Source: Acanthopleura granulata (taxonomy: Eukaryota; Mollusca; Polyplacophora; Chitonida; Chitonidae). From it: DNA of 64,000 nt. Where the stretch lies: positions 8,401,534-8,465,533 of the forward strand of contig JABBOT010000012.1 of NCBI GenBank assembly GCA_016165875.1, given 5' to 3'. Of the stretch, positions 30,620 through 42,809 are shown in pieces (within the stretch, counting starts at the first letter, position 1; each line of letters starts with the position of its first letter). Position numbers and translations under genes: made by a program. Below the pieces are notes generated by a model, which did not search any database, had not been told where the DNA came from, and saw only the letters and a list, made by a program, of their open reading frames with translations.

Positions 30620-32690
30620 TAAAACTGATGGGATATGATCAATGTTTCCCTTGGAGAAGGTGCACAGAATATTTGTCACAGAACTGTCACTTAAATAGTT
30701 TCGTCGCTCTGGCAGTAGTCGAGAAAAGATGATACTCAACAGGTGTCTCTATATATTAGCTTTTCCCATGTATATTGTGTTTTGAGAGGCCCCTCAGACG
30801 ATTTTACGCCCACATACGGCGGAGCGCAGCTTGGTAAGGAATCGTAAAGCGACTCACGTTGTGAATGTTTACATATTTTATGAAGATTTTATTACTATGC
30901 ATCGGGCACTGGCGCTATCGGTAGGCCTATCTCCTGAGAGGTTAGTTTATTTGGGCTATATACATAAAATTGATTTGATTAGCCCGTATTGATTTTTCCA
31001 ATCAGTTTGCGTTTTAGCCTCTTTTAATGTTAGATATATGTTTTTTGAAGTCATCTACAGATTTCCTATGTAAAATGAAGCGGCCTAGGTTAACACCTGT
31101 GTGCTGGGCTCCACAGACGCAAGAATTGTCAAAACAGGGGCAAGTAAGTGTACCGATTAATTCTTGGATAGTTCAGTAGTTACTTCCCTTACACCATGAT
31201 TTTGTTATAAATCCAACTAAACTGACGTGTGGAGAAACTAGCGTAGCTCTGCTGTAAAGGAAAAAAATAATGTTAAAAAAGGTTTGAGTAACTTATAATC
31301 CTTTGGCTTATCTCTTCCTTATAATCACATAGAACTACTTTCGATTGTTTAATTCTTTTACCACCAATTTTCCTTAGCGAATTAGCTATTGCATGACTGT
31401 TGATGAGCAAACTGGTTCATTATTTGTTCATCAATGGCATGGAAGTTGAAGAGTTTACATAAAACCTAGTTGTAGGTGTTTATGTCATGTATATGTCTAC
31501 ACCATGCTGCGCATCCCGTTTAATGGTATGCTAGCTGCCCCACGCAAGGATTTGTGTATAATTGTTAAGCCTTGTTTTATTAACCCTGTGCACAATATTC
31601 ATCACGAGGGTGATAAAAACAGATCCCTTTGATCAGCAGCATATTAGCACGAGGTAAGTTTGTGATATTTTGAAAACATGTTATAAATAAATATTTGAGA
31701 GATTGCATGTCTAAATCTGAGGAATCAACTACAAACTGTACAACTGTTAAACACCATTAAGGATAAGCGGCTGAAAAAGGGACGTAACGTGAGTTATTCT
31801 CAAGCCAATTGTGACCCACTTCGTCTGTCTACGGGTTTACGTTGAGAATGGCCGAACCTAGACGTGTGTGGCCATTTTCTTCCCAAAAAGTGGGCTCGTA
31901 GTTTCAAATCCAGGTTAAATATTTTCAATGCGAATGGAAAAAAAAAATGGCCAAATCACGCATGCAGTATACTATTACTTTTGAACTTACTGAATTTTTT
32001 CAATTTGACAAATAAATTTCTGACGTATGGTCATCAGTATTCAAGATTGCTGGCCCCATAGCGTCTTCGTTCGAAGAAGTCTTTTTTGTACGCCAAACGT
32101 TCTGTAAGAGTAACAAACATACAACCCTGAGAAAAGCAGGTCAGACATTATCCAGTGCATATCAAGACACGATTAATGTTCTGCCAACAGGATACCGGAA
32201 AAGTGTGATGTTTTGGCTCTTACCGTGAGTCCGTCTGCCGTCTCATAACTTTTTAAACCTACGCGCTATCTTCCTGGTTCCCGACGTACGGAAAACCAGG
32301 AAAATGACGTAGTAGAATGGCGACACAGTACATTACAGGTCAGTCTCGAAGTAAGAGTAGATTTGCCTCTAAGTTTAGATCGATTCTCAAGCAAGATAGA
32401 CGCAGGTTTAATCCAGAAATTATCTCCCCTCCATTATTTATTGAAGGCAATCTGCCTTCAAGAAAGAAGCCATTATTCAAAGCTATTGTACTGTTGCCTG
32501 ACACTGCCACGTGTCCAATAACTTAATGCATGTACGTAATAAGCGTTTTGAGAAGGTGATTTCATGTTTCCATTACCTTAGATTAGTGATACCGAGACTC
32601 TAAGAACATCAGTCTGCATGGGAGAAGAAACAAGATGGAAAACGACTGATTCACTCATCGATTTCTCGTGAAGGCAATACTGGAGAAGCC
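30620..32690. other. Non-coding stretch, no gene found
   Basis: Single-copy-looking DNA with short unrecognised frames. A short perfect hairpin (TTGAAGGC-AATCT-GCCTTCAA) lies at 32440-32460. Confidence 0.5.
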
Positions 32691-32696
32691 TACATT

Positions 32697-32770
32697 TACT
32701 TTATTTATTTAACTGTTGGTTAACGCCATGAGCAAGAATATCTCACTTGCACAATGACGAAATCTTCACT
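32697..32770 (-). mobile_element. SINE tail fragment, reverse
   Basis: TTTACTTTATTTATTTAACT, GTTAACGCCATGAGCAAGAA, TATCTCACTTGCACAATGAC: a decayed reverse family 1 tail. Confidence 0.5.
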
Positions 32771-33008
32771 TATGTATAAAGCTGTATATGTTTTCACTTG
32801 CACCAGTTAAAATAACAGTTAAAAATGGGCGATGGCAACAGAAGTAGGCCTTCCTATCATAAACCACCAATCCATAGCAAATAACTGACAAACTTTCCCA
32901 CGTGTGATATACAGACTGGCATTCCAGTTTAGTGAAAAGCATGTGGCCTTCAAGGGAAGTAAACCACCACGCTAGCGTCGTGGATGTTGTCAGCAAGAGC
33001 CATGGACA

Positions 33009-33045
33009 GCGGGGGGTGGGGGGTGGTGGTGGTGGTGGTGGTGCT
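33009..33045. repeat. GGT/GTG microsatellite
   Basis: A run of about eight GGT units within GGGGGGTGGGGGGTGGTGGT and onward to GTGCTGGTG. Confidence 0.85.
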
Positions 33046-33411
33046 GGTGTTACAGTCTATGCCCTGATCAAATCCGAAACGTACAACGACGGCAAGCCTC
33101 TTTAGAAACGTCTCTAAAACAAGAAGAAGTGACGAATGAAGAGGAACAATATACGATGTCAAACGAAATTGATAAAAATGGAACAGCTAGAAATGTCCGA
33201 AATGTACACTGAGTTCATTTTTTTCACTCATAGGAGAGTGTGGTACTGGATGTAACCTTCCTAGCTGAAAAAAGATTATTTTCTCTTCGAGAATTCGCAA
33301 CGGTAATTTTGCTAACCTTTTGTTAATAAATGTCTCCATCGACATTTTGTTTTATGTGCCCGTTGATGATGTCTCTTGGCTGTATGTATCACACAAACTT
33401 AACTTTAATTG

Positions 33412-33484
33412 ACGAACTTTTGGAAACGTAATTCGATCGCCTTCAGTGATGTGAAGCTCGCTGGGTAAGGGTGATAGCAGAAGT
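33412..33484. repeat. Direct repeat, copy 1
   Basis: ACGAACTTTTGGAAACGTAA, TTCGATCG, then TGATGTGAAGCTCGCTGGGT and AAGGGTGATAGCAGAAG. The second copy is at 33891-33966 in the same orientation. Confidence 0.85.
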
Positions 33485-33539
33485 AGTCTTTTCGAATCTA
33501 GCCTTCACTGGTTTGACTGCGGCTGTAAGTCAGGATAGA

Positions 33540-34016
33540 CTAGTATGCATCTGGCGGAGTGCAGTAGTTCTTTCGAGCTTCAGGGTCCGGTTTCTTCCAC
33601 CCAGTTAACCTGGTAGACATCAGGTAAATGAAATGTGCTTTAGTGAATCGTGAAGAACCAGTCAGGGAGGCAAAATATGTCTGATTTTCTGCACGAGGTG
33701 GCGTATGTAAAAAATATACTTCCCCAAAATGTCGATTGCCAATGTGGAAGGCACCTCCAAGGTAAACAGTAGCTTGTGGAAGTAGGTCCAAAATTCCGAT
33801 CGTGGAAAAAAAATACAATGACAAACAAATCCATACAAAGTAGTGGGCTGTTGCTGCCCACAACTGTACGAAAAGTTTGTAGCAGTCGCTACGAACTCTT
33901 GGAAACGTAATTCGATCGTTTTTATCTTCGATGATATGAGGCTCGCTGGCTAAGGGTGACAGCAGGAGCTGACAAAGCAAAGGTTTGAGTTCTGAAATAT
34001 ATGGATACTTCAACAA
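33540..34016 (-). CDS. Unrecognised 158-codon open frame
   Basis: The frame runs MLKYPYISELKPLLCQLLLS ... TGWKKPDPEARKNYCTPPDAY with a hydrophobic central part (ATAHYFVWICLSLYFFSTIG). I recognise no domain. The frame's upstream end overlaps the second copy of the direct repeat, and the first copy lies just beyond its downstream end, so the frame may belong to an unclassified repeat. It could equally be chance. Confidence 0.15.
   Translation of the reverse strand: MLKYPYISELKPLLCQLLLSPLASEPHIIEDKNDRITFPRVRSDCYKLFVQLWAATAHYFVWICLSLYFFSTIGILDLLPQATVYLGGAFHIGNRHFGEVYFLHTPPRAENQTYFASLTGSSRFTKAHFIYLMSTRLTGWKKPDPEARKNYCTPPDAY
33891..33966. repeat. Direct repeat, copy 2
   Basis: ACGAACTCTTGGAAACGTAA, TTCGATCG, TGATATGAGGCTCGCTGGCT and AAGGGTGACAGCAGGAG. 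It pairs with 33412-33484; the sequences on either side of the two copies are unrelated. Confidence 0.85.
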
Positions 34017-34584
34017 CTCCCTGGTGTCCTAAAGTCAGCCCGAACGTAGACAGCGGGGGTAATCTCCATATCTCAGTTCCGTGAGAGGATATACTGGCAT
34101 ATACTTACACTGGCAATCTTACTACTTAAGGTGACAGACCATGCATTTCTCTACACGTTGTCAGTATATATTGATGGTGATAATGTGGGACATCACTCTT
34201 GGTTTCTTCGACAATGCCTTCTGGTGAAGGCAGCGCCATGAACATGTCGATATTGTGACAGGTCTTCTACAAAGAGACGCCTTCGAATCATAAATGATTC
34301 AGAAATAATGACGCACAGTCAAGCCCCAAATCTACATATCCAGTCGCACTTTGTATGGTGGTTGTTTCTCAATCACGGGATTTGAAAGTCTTTTGTGACT
34401 GTTATACCGTTTTAAGTATCAAGGCATTGAGTAATCATTTCACTGCCTCATTAGCATCGTGTTCCAGTGAGGCTTATAGATACTTGTATATCGGAATTGC
34501 GACATGTTCACTGCATTCAGAAGTAATGTTAAAGGCGACGTGAAACAATGAGTAAACAATTAAGCAAGTCAAACAGTATTATCG

Positions 34585-34742
34585 TGGATGGAAACCTGGT
34601 CAGACCAGAAAACCCACGATCATCCGCAGGTTGCTGGCAGGCCTTCTCACGTATGGCCGGAGAGGTAGCCAGCATGAGCTGGGCTTGAACTCACAGCGAC
34701 TGCATTGGTGAGAGGCTCTTGGGTCATTGCAATGCGCTAGCA
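34585..34742 (-). mobile_element. SINE family 1, reverse, partial
   Basis: AAACCCACGATCATCCGCAG, GTTGCTGGCAGGCCTTCTCA, CGTATGGCCGGAGAGG, AGCCAGCATGAGCTGGGCTT, GAACTCACAGCGACTGCATT and GGTGAGAGG. The 3' tail is missing. Confidence 0.85.
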
Positions 34743-34749
34743 AAATGCT

Positions 34750-36820
34750 ACAAATCTTCTCAAGCTTTGCAAGAGGTTGTTTCACGAATATGCAATGTGA
34801 CATCGGATTTTCGGCTGTCACCGTTTTCATTCTAACGGAATAAAAAGTAACATTTCGAAGGTTTTGGACGACCTGTATACGATCTGGTCACGTCCACCCC
34901 TTCGGCACTGTAAGGTACGGTTGAGACGTGTTGATCGCCAAGTACAAACCACATAGTCGCAACCAAGGCCAGTTGGATGGGATCTATCAAATCTAATTCT
35001 AGCGTCTGGGTTCGTCTCACCACTGGCTAGTTCGAGAGGAGACGTAAACACAATGTCCCGCACCTTAAAAGTTCTGTGGCACTTCAGTTCAAATGAATAG
35101 TTTCTCTCACCTCGATCAATACAGTTCCTTCCTTTAGCGGACGCTCTAACTATGTGTAGTTAGGCATGTTTAAAAATAAAAGAGCACATGGGAGAATGCG
35201 GTAAGTAACGAACCACCCATGCACATGACTTCCGTTTTAGGTCCATAGGTATTAGGTTGAGGGCAAAGGGGGCAGTGACCGCAGCAAACCCACACTGGTA
35301 GTAGCAAAACGAGAACACTTATCAAAGATTCAAGAACCATCAAGTAGAGGCTTCAGTACCGAACGAAATATGGTTTTGTCGTGAGAATAGCACCTTCACT
35401 GGTTCTCAAGCACTGAGCATCCAAATTCTGGGCATCTGTTTAATAGTTGATGTTACTAATGCAACTTGTTACAAGGCACAATCTAGAGCACGACGTTAGC
35501 CTACGATTTTTTGTTGTGACAAGCAGCTCTATAAACCACTCTGCGTCTGTGAAATTTTTGATATCCTACCTTTTAGCATTGGCCACTCACTGGAAGGAGG
35601 AACTGAGCACAAGAGCACAAGCACATCGACTTTAGCGGGAGTCAGATCTTTCCCACCAATATTGTTTGATTTCACCGAGGTCTGCCTCTTCAGTTCTTTG
35701 AAGTACTTTCGGACAGCTCTCTTTGTGAATGCTGGTCGAATGGTCCTATTAGAGGAGCCTGATCCGATGTCACAGTAACCTGTTGCCGAAAACCTCATTA
35801 ACTTTGTGATGCAGACTGAAATGCTATTGTATGAGGATTAGACCCGCATTAAGATTTACGCCTTACTTAACTTTTTAACACAATGCAAAATTATTATCCA
35901 TGGTGACGCCAGCGGGCTTGTGCGCTGAATGGTCTGTCGCTATGGCGTCACCCGGGAATGGGTTGTTCCATATAGACAACCACTGTGCAGGTCCGACCCG
36001 GCGTTGTCAGCCACGATTTAGTCCTCTTGCCTGCGCAAGTATGGCGGACAGACCAACGCCAATAATTCTACCTGTACAGCTTCCTTTCTTGACGGCCTTT
36101 TGTCTGTCCGCTCGGGAACCATTCCTTGTGAGCGTGCAATCTTCCTACTTAGATGACTGAATTTAAGTCCAAATGATGCGTTAAAATACATGAAATTTGC
36201 GTCGTCGAATTATCACACCCGCCTCAGAGACTCTTAGTCTTATATCAGTCCCGTCTTCTGTGACGGGAATCCCGAAGTGCTCCCGACCCGGAAAACATTA
36301 TTTGTTGTCAATAAGACAAATCATACAGTATTCTGGGTACAGTAACTGGCAATACACCACACTCCAGCCATCTACAAAACAATACAGTGACTCATAATCT
36401 AACTCTGGAAAGGTAGAGTAATGTTTAATTTTTAAGCAAACCGCCTGTCCGCAAGTGCTATTCGCGCAACTGACAACAGACAACATAAACATAGCAAGGC
36501 ATGCACTATCCCCATGCAGCTATAACAATCAAAGTACCTTTACAGCTATAAGACGGGACAATCACGTAAAAAACGCCAAGGAAGTCTATATATTTTACAA
36601 GTATATGTAAGAGGTACCAGATTCCACATTTGAGATATTCATAAGAAGTAATTTTTGTTCTGTACAATAATTATGTACTCACGTCAACCTTCGATTCTAT
36701 CACAAGTTTGACAGATGCTGCATGTGATATGGCATGTTACCGTGGTGAAATTACCAACGGCATGCCGTGTTGATTTGTAGTTGAAAATGTCACACTAGTG
36801 TGCCAGCTGTCTGCATATAG
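34750..36820. other. Non-coding stretch with unrecognised short frames
   Basis: Minus-strand frames at 34827-35063 and 35529-35798 have fairly protein-like composition (AFTKRAVRKYFKELKRQ) but no recognisable domain, and no splice context that I could support. Confidence 0.4.
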
Positions 36821-36824
36821 TTAC

Positions 36825-36902
36825 ATGCCGTAATTGTGGAAGTAAAATAATCTTGAGTAAGGCGTCAAACACCACTTAATAAATGAACATATAAATAAAT
36901 GA
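36825..36902 (+). mobile_element. SINE tail fragment
   Basis: CATGCCGTAATTGTGGAAGT, AAAATAATCTTGAGTAAGGC, GTCAAACACC and an AATAAATGAACATATAAATA end. It is a family 1 type tail with the body lost. Confidence 0.6.
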
Positions 36903-36904
36903 AA

Positions 36905-39900
36905 CAAGTTTGTGGAATTTGCAGTGTTCATACCAGTCCTATATATAAGTAATAATGAATCATACCTATCTAATACGCGCGAAATGACCCTATGAACGAA
37001 CTCGTTTTACTGTTCTTAAAAATGTTTACTGTATGGTGGAGAACACAATGGTTCAGACAATGGCGGACATTCTCCATGGTGTTCTTCAAAATGAAAAATA
37101 GCCTTCCTTCACCTTTAGCCAGTGGTATCGTGAAATACTGTCACCGTGACGTTTCGGCCAAGGTTTAGAGGGTAAGCTAAGGTATAGGCCCTTATTTCTA
37201 TACGGTACCATGTATCTTGCGTTCGCTTTATTACATCTTATTACATCCGCTCATGAATAAATTCTGCACCATACAGACTGTTCTTCATGTGGGATTCCTG
37301 TGTTAATACCTAAATTTTCCAGCCCGGAGCCTTTATCAAGAAAAATAAACCGGATTAATCTGTCAACGGAAACAAATTGTCGCTGTAAGTAAATTATTAA
37401 GGATAACTGCTGACTCAAATATTTTATAAAGTTGCGCCTAATGTATAAGAGCAGATACTCATCAGAAAAAGATTATTTGCAATTCAAATATTCTACTAAA
37501 CTAAATAAATGGGGGTGTTAATGGATTAAGGTAGGAAAGACAAATCGGTGATTCCTATTAAGAATTAAGACCATAAAAGTAAAACGAGTAACAGAAAACA
37601 TTACAAGGAACTGCGAGAACTTTACCACAGAGAATTCACACAAAAACCACCTCCCTTGGATATACTTCAGAGATGTATAGGGGAAGAAAAATTTCAAACA
37701 GTTTTGTTCTTCACGTCATGTGACTGAGTCCGTTAACTCAAGCGCATTTTTTGCCTTGTCGTCAAGTGACATCCCCAGCGCACCACATGCTTCCCTTCTT
37801 CATGAGGACACTGCCCTTGACAAAGAACAAAATTGGCTAGTCATTGAAATAAAACGTGTTCCGAAAGATTTCAGTCTATTTTTTTTTTCGGGAGAGACAT
37901 TAAGATTACGCCTGTATGACTTATGATATATTCATGAACGAAGCTAGGTAACGGATAATCTGGAATCGTCATCGATTGCACCGGAAACCACCCTAAAACA
38001 CTTAATCGTTAATATTAATTTTGTGATTGACAGAAATCAACAATATCGACCATACACATGCGCGTAGCAACTTATACGGCAAACGTTTTAGCAGAAATGT
38101 GGAATGCAGGGGAATTTTATGAGTTCAACGGATGTATTATTAATCTGTTGGTATTTATTATTTATTCGCCGGAGAAATGATGCTATATCAAACTGCGATA
38201 CAAACCATTTGAATTGTGCCCGAGGACAGGCAATCCGTCAATTCCACATTTTCTGTTACCTGGATGTCTGTCATTCAGAGTGGATTTACCCCCCGAGGAC
38301 CAAAGCAATAAGCAATTAGACAGCACAGATTGCCCCCAAAATCTTCAGCTTATTAACACTGAATACGGGAGCCAGTTCGGACAAGTTTGTGACATTATCT
38401 ATCATTCTTAAATTACACGAATCCTTGTGTATCTATATACATGTAACTGTACATAGGCATGCTGCTCGACAGTTTACTATGGCGATCAAAACAAAAACTT
38501 TTGTCGGACATTCATTGCTTACTAAACTACGAAAATCATTGAATAGTGACAGCAGGGAGACAGCCTTTGGCTCATTTCACATGACATCTGATATCAATAA
38601 AAAACAAATGTCATTTTCAATATCAATTTTGCATTTTTCCCATCCAATTAATCTTTGAGGCACTATTTATTATTATGGTACTTTTTGGAATTCAAGATTA
38701 CTTCCCTTTGGCAACAGGATCTCATTAATATGAGATCTTTTAAACGTAGCTCTTTGTCAATGTGCTGTACCCCAAGTTTTACATTTAAGGTCTTAAATAA
38801 TAATGGTGTTTTGTTCAGTTTTATACATTTTCTTGAATGTTATGGGTTATGTAGGCCCATGTTCGGGTCAAGAACCGACTTCTTGTGGAAGAACCATTGT
38901 GCTCGTGACAAGCCATCGTGTCCATGATGAACTGTTGTGTTCTTGACAAACCACGCATAGCGTTCAAGACGAACCATTGTGGCGATGAGATAGTAGACTT
39001 CTAGACCTGAAACTCTTTGTTCCCTTTAATTACCATTTCATGCGGGTGAGTGGTAACAGTGATGGAGATCAAGAGAACTGCGTGGTACAAGAGAGCTTCT
39101 GTATGCTTTAAGCAATGCGCAAAGACTTTGTTTGATGACATTGATTTCTTTTGACTGCCTTGCGTGTTAGGCTTTACCGGATTTTCAAGGTGTCTACTGA
39201 CACTGGCATTTCTGTCACAACTGTGGTGAAATACGTACCTGTACTAGGTCCAAATAATGACGGATGTGATTGGGGGACGGGAACGATCTAGTCCCGGTCA
39301 TACCCAGATTTCCTGGAAAATTCCCTGGCACGGAGTGCAGTAATGGACTGCCAAGACTTGTCCTGCGCCTGGCAAGAAATCCAACGATATCGGATTTTAA
39401 GGCAGAGGATCCAAGTGATCTGCCAAAACAGACAAAGGCTTTTCTTTTTTTACCCCCTTTGTGTTGTGCTTTCATTATCCATTGGCAGGTTATATCCTTC
39501 GCCGAAAAGAGTCTTCTCTGCTGTATTCTACATGGCCATCCCTCTCAGTCCTGATTGCTTTCCTCACAAGCGTTATCGAGGCGGCAAGTGCGCATTGACA
39601 ACACCGAGTGAATGGTAAAATTTTATGCAAGCCATCTTACACATGTAGCACAACCATCCGTAGTCACGCTGTCAGCTTGACTAAGAACACTCCATTTCTC
39701 GTCTACTCGCCTATGACTGGAATATCTGGGGTTGGTTATTCGAATCCAGCTACTGCCAGCTACTGTCAGTCAACTTCATTTTTTTTCAGGTATTTGGTAA
39801 AATGAAATGGCGTCTAATAAGAAATATCTTCCTTTACCTTCATGAGGCATAATTATATATTCTTTGGGCGCAAATGTACTAAACACACTGTTAATGGTAA

Positions 39901-41470
39901 AATGGCAGGCCTATTCGTTCTTGTTATGGCGTGCTTATCTGTTTGTCCCACTATCATGTTCTTGAGTAAGTTGTCAAAGGTAGGTTTTGTATCTACCTAT
40001 ATGTAAGTTGACACACCGCTTTCTCCCACCCATAAGATGAGAAAATGAAAATACTTGAGCACATGTAAAATCTCTGTGAAACTTAAGCCGTCGCAGTGTT
40101 TGCAATTATGCCTCATTCCAAGTGGATGTGCCCTCGAACACTTTTGTGACTCACCTAAATGATCGGTTCGGGTCTTTTGAGGCTCAGATTTTGAGTTAGA
40201 TGGTTACTTCTACACAGCAGGTCAGACGTTTCGGATAAATAACCTGAAAAATACCATGAAGTTTCATTAACTTTTATTTTATTTCGACAGTCTCGAGAGA
40301 GAATACAGTTTTGTTAGTGTATTTGTTCACACCGCTAATTTAATCCAATTGCATTTACTAGTATTACATGGTGAAGTGGTTGCCCGACTCTTCATCCAGG
40401 CTTACTTTATCGAAAAAACAATGGGCTAATTTTCACTATTCTAAATTTGTTTTGTTTAAATATAGTAAAAGCTGACAGTGAAAGAAGATTACTCCCATGC
40501 TTTTGTTGGCTGGTGTGTACCAAGCACCAACGGCGTTCTCAATGTATAAATATCTTGTTCATTTATTAATGAGCACTAAGGTTAGATTTTAAGCGCAACA
40601 TTTATCACAGGGGTTTAAAATTATCAATCCGTTGTCTTGACGGTTTCCTTCTGTGAGCTGGGCTGTGTGTTTCAGGATAGGACCTGTGATAACCATGAGT
40701 GATGGCGGTTCCAGGTTACCATTACCAGCTTCTGCTCTCGGCTGTTAACCATGGACAATGATCGTGTATATATTGTCGAGGTATTACTCTTGTAGATCAT
40801 ACCGTTAGTCCCTGGAATCGCTTTACAGAACACATTTAACATCTACTTTTACAGAAGGGTATCGTAAACATCGTCAATAAATTACTGAAATCATGTTTGG
40901 TCCATTAACCCTAGATCGCCTAAACAGATTAAACGATTTTTGTACGTGGACAACAGGTATGTATCGGTGAACGCTGCTTTGGTAAAACGCTGTCAGCATA
41001 ATTAATTTAACAAAATAATCATGATCAGACCCCTTTGAGAGAAGATATAATTGACGCAAGGGACAGATCGTCCTGGTGGTACTGATAGATTATTTATATG
41101 TATGTGGTCCCTGGTGTATAGGTGTCACTAAATGAAGTCCTCCCTCTTGTAGGCCTACTATCCCAAGCTGGGTACTCAAGTTTTGTCTATTTAGGGCCAA
41201 TACTATTATAAGTATTAATGGCACTTCAGGCTTTATTAATAAACATTGATTTGTGGTGCTTGACCCTGGTCAAATGCACGTGGTCGAAAACATCGATAGT
41301 CATGCGCTGGACTGAGGTTCGTTTTTACAAAATTAAAATTAGCTCATTATTTGTTTCTGAAGACAGCTAGACATGTCTAAATTTTAGCCTTCAATTCCAA
41401 AACTAAGCACTGTGAAAAGGCTTTAAATTTTGAATGAAGTTAGACATAGCTTTATGAACTCAGCCACAGA
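36905..41470. other. Non-coding stretch, no gene found apart from one minisatellite
   Basis: AT-rich, apparently single-copy. All frames are short and unrecognised. The only internal structure I see is the 19-bp repeat at 38860-38990. Confidence 0.5.
38860..38990. repeat. Degenerate 19-22 bp minisatellite, about 6 copies
   Basis: Units begin at 38860, 38881, 38900, 38919, 38938, 38958 and 38980, with a consensus near TGTTC(T/G)TGACAAACCATTG. Examples: TGCTCGTGACAAGCCATCG and TGTTCTTGACAAACCACGCA. The period is not a multiple of three, so it is not a coding repeat. Confidence 0.7.
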
Positions 41471-41474
41471 CACC

Positions 41475-41590
41475 TGCCATCAAGTGTTGGTTTACTACCG
41501 AAGCACCGGTTACCTCCCACAAGAGGTAGACAGGACCCTCGTAATACAAATGAAAATGTACGGCGTTTAAACGCAATGAAGACTACAAAA
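41475..41590 (+). mobile_element. SINE family 2 fragment
   Basis: TGTTGGTTTACTACCGAAGC, ACCGGTTACCTCCCACAAGA, GGTAGACAGGACCCTCGTAA, TACAAATGAAAATGTACGGC and GTTTAAACGCAATGAAG. Confidence 0.6.
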
Positions 41591-41742
41591 TGCAAGAAAA
41601 TCAAGAAAAAGAAAAAGATGCAAGAAAAAGTCAAATGTGACCAATTTGTCAGAAGTACGACAAAACTTTTTTCAGTTGACGTACGAAGTCAAAGATGGCT
41701 ACTTATGTGTTTATTAGTCCCTGGAGATCTTATTGCTGGGTG

Positions 41743-42062
41743 ACTGAGTGAGTGCTTGGGGTTTAACGTCGTATTTAACAGTGTTTCAGTCATATGACGA
41801 CGAGAAGTCCTTCTTGTCTGTGCATGAAGTGTGTCTTCTTGTGGCATGGCGAGTCCGTGCCACCAAAGTGCTGCCACCACTGGAACATCATGCCGACAGG
41901 AGACATGACACTCCACCTTGTCACATTATACTGACACCGGGCCGATCAGTCCTGTTCCCTTGCTCTAACCTCTCAATTCTGAGCATCAAGCGAGGCAGCA
42001 ACAAGTCTTTGGTATAAACCTACCTGGAGGCGGACGCTCTTATCACCAGGCCAAATAGACGG
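41743..42062 (-). mobile_element. tRNA-derived SINE, family 3, near full length
   Basis: On the minus strand a tRNA-like head (TTTGGCCTGGTGATAAGAGC, GTCCGCCTCC) is followed by the body and a tail ATATGACTGAAACACTGTTA, AATACGACGTTAAACCCC and (CACT)n. The body pairs block by block with the copy at 58007-58288: TGCTGCC.CCACTGGAACATC, ACACCGGGCCGATCAGTCCT and AAGCGAGGCAGCAACAAGT. Confidence 0.8.
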
Positions 42063-42675
42063 TCATATGAGTAAGACGGCCATTAATTTTCCCCTGCAAG
42101 GAAATGAAATGGTCGGTCCTTCTTTTATAGGGAGTCTTTATTGCAGGATAAATCAGTCAATAGTAAGAATTAACTTTGAAAAATAGCAAAGTCGTTCAAA
42201 ATGTGAGACGCCATGATCGGCGGGCGTGTTGGCTAATATTCCTCTATTACCCAGTCAAATTGCTTCACTTTCAAATCTTCCGAAATTCTGCTCTTGCTTA
42301 CTGTCGTCTGCTCTGAACGTGTTTGCCAACTCAACTTTATCATATGGTTGGAAGCTTGTTGTATTTTACCCGTAGAGCTAGCTCACTGGAAAGCTTATCG
42401 GTGGAAGGCAAGTGGTCATCAGCGAGTGTCGTGTTTAACCACTTGAGGGGCCGCTTACTGCCACAAGTGCTTCGAGAGCAGTGTAGGCGTGGAAAACTCA
42501 ACGATAACCTCTTAACATTGAATCAACACCTCTTGTATCCTGTTACACACCCACATAATTTGACTAAATCTTAACAACTCGTTTATTCCATATTTTTTAC
42601 TGAACGACAGATTTTTCGGTCAACAAATTTGGTCTGTTGGAGAAGAGCCTGCATCTAATTATACTTATTTGCTCA

Positions 42676-42806
42676 GGCTGGCTTCTTTTCCAGTCGTAAA
42701 TGGGAATGTCCGCCGGCAGCCTGAGCCTGGTTGTGGGTGGGTCGTAGAAGTGAAATATTATTAAGTACGACGTAAATCAAATAAATAAATAATTTAATAA
42801 ATATGT
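42676..42806 (+). mobile_element. SINE family 1, 5'-truncated
   Basis: CAGGCTGGCTTCTTTTCCAG, TCGTAAATGGGAATGTCCGC, CGGCAGCCTGAGCCTGGTTG, then GTCGTAGAAGTGAAATATTA, TTAAGTACGACGTAAATCAA and an (AAAT)n tail. About 50 bp of the middle block is missing. Confidence 0.75.
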
Positions 42807-42809
42807 GAT

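Noticed and set aside
39720..39790. Possible tRNA-derived SINE near GGTTATTCGAATCCAG
   Set aside because: A B box-like word is present, but no family body or tail follows, and the nearby CTACTGCCAG duplication is only 10 bp.
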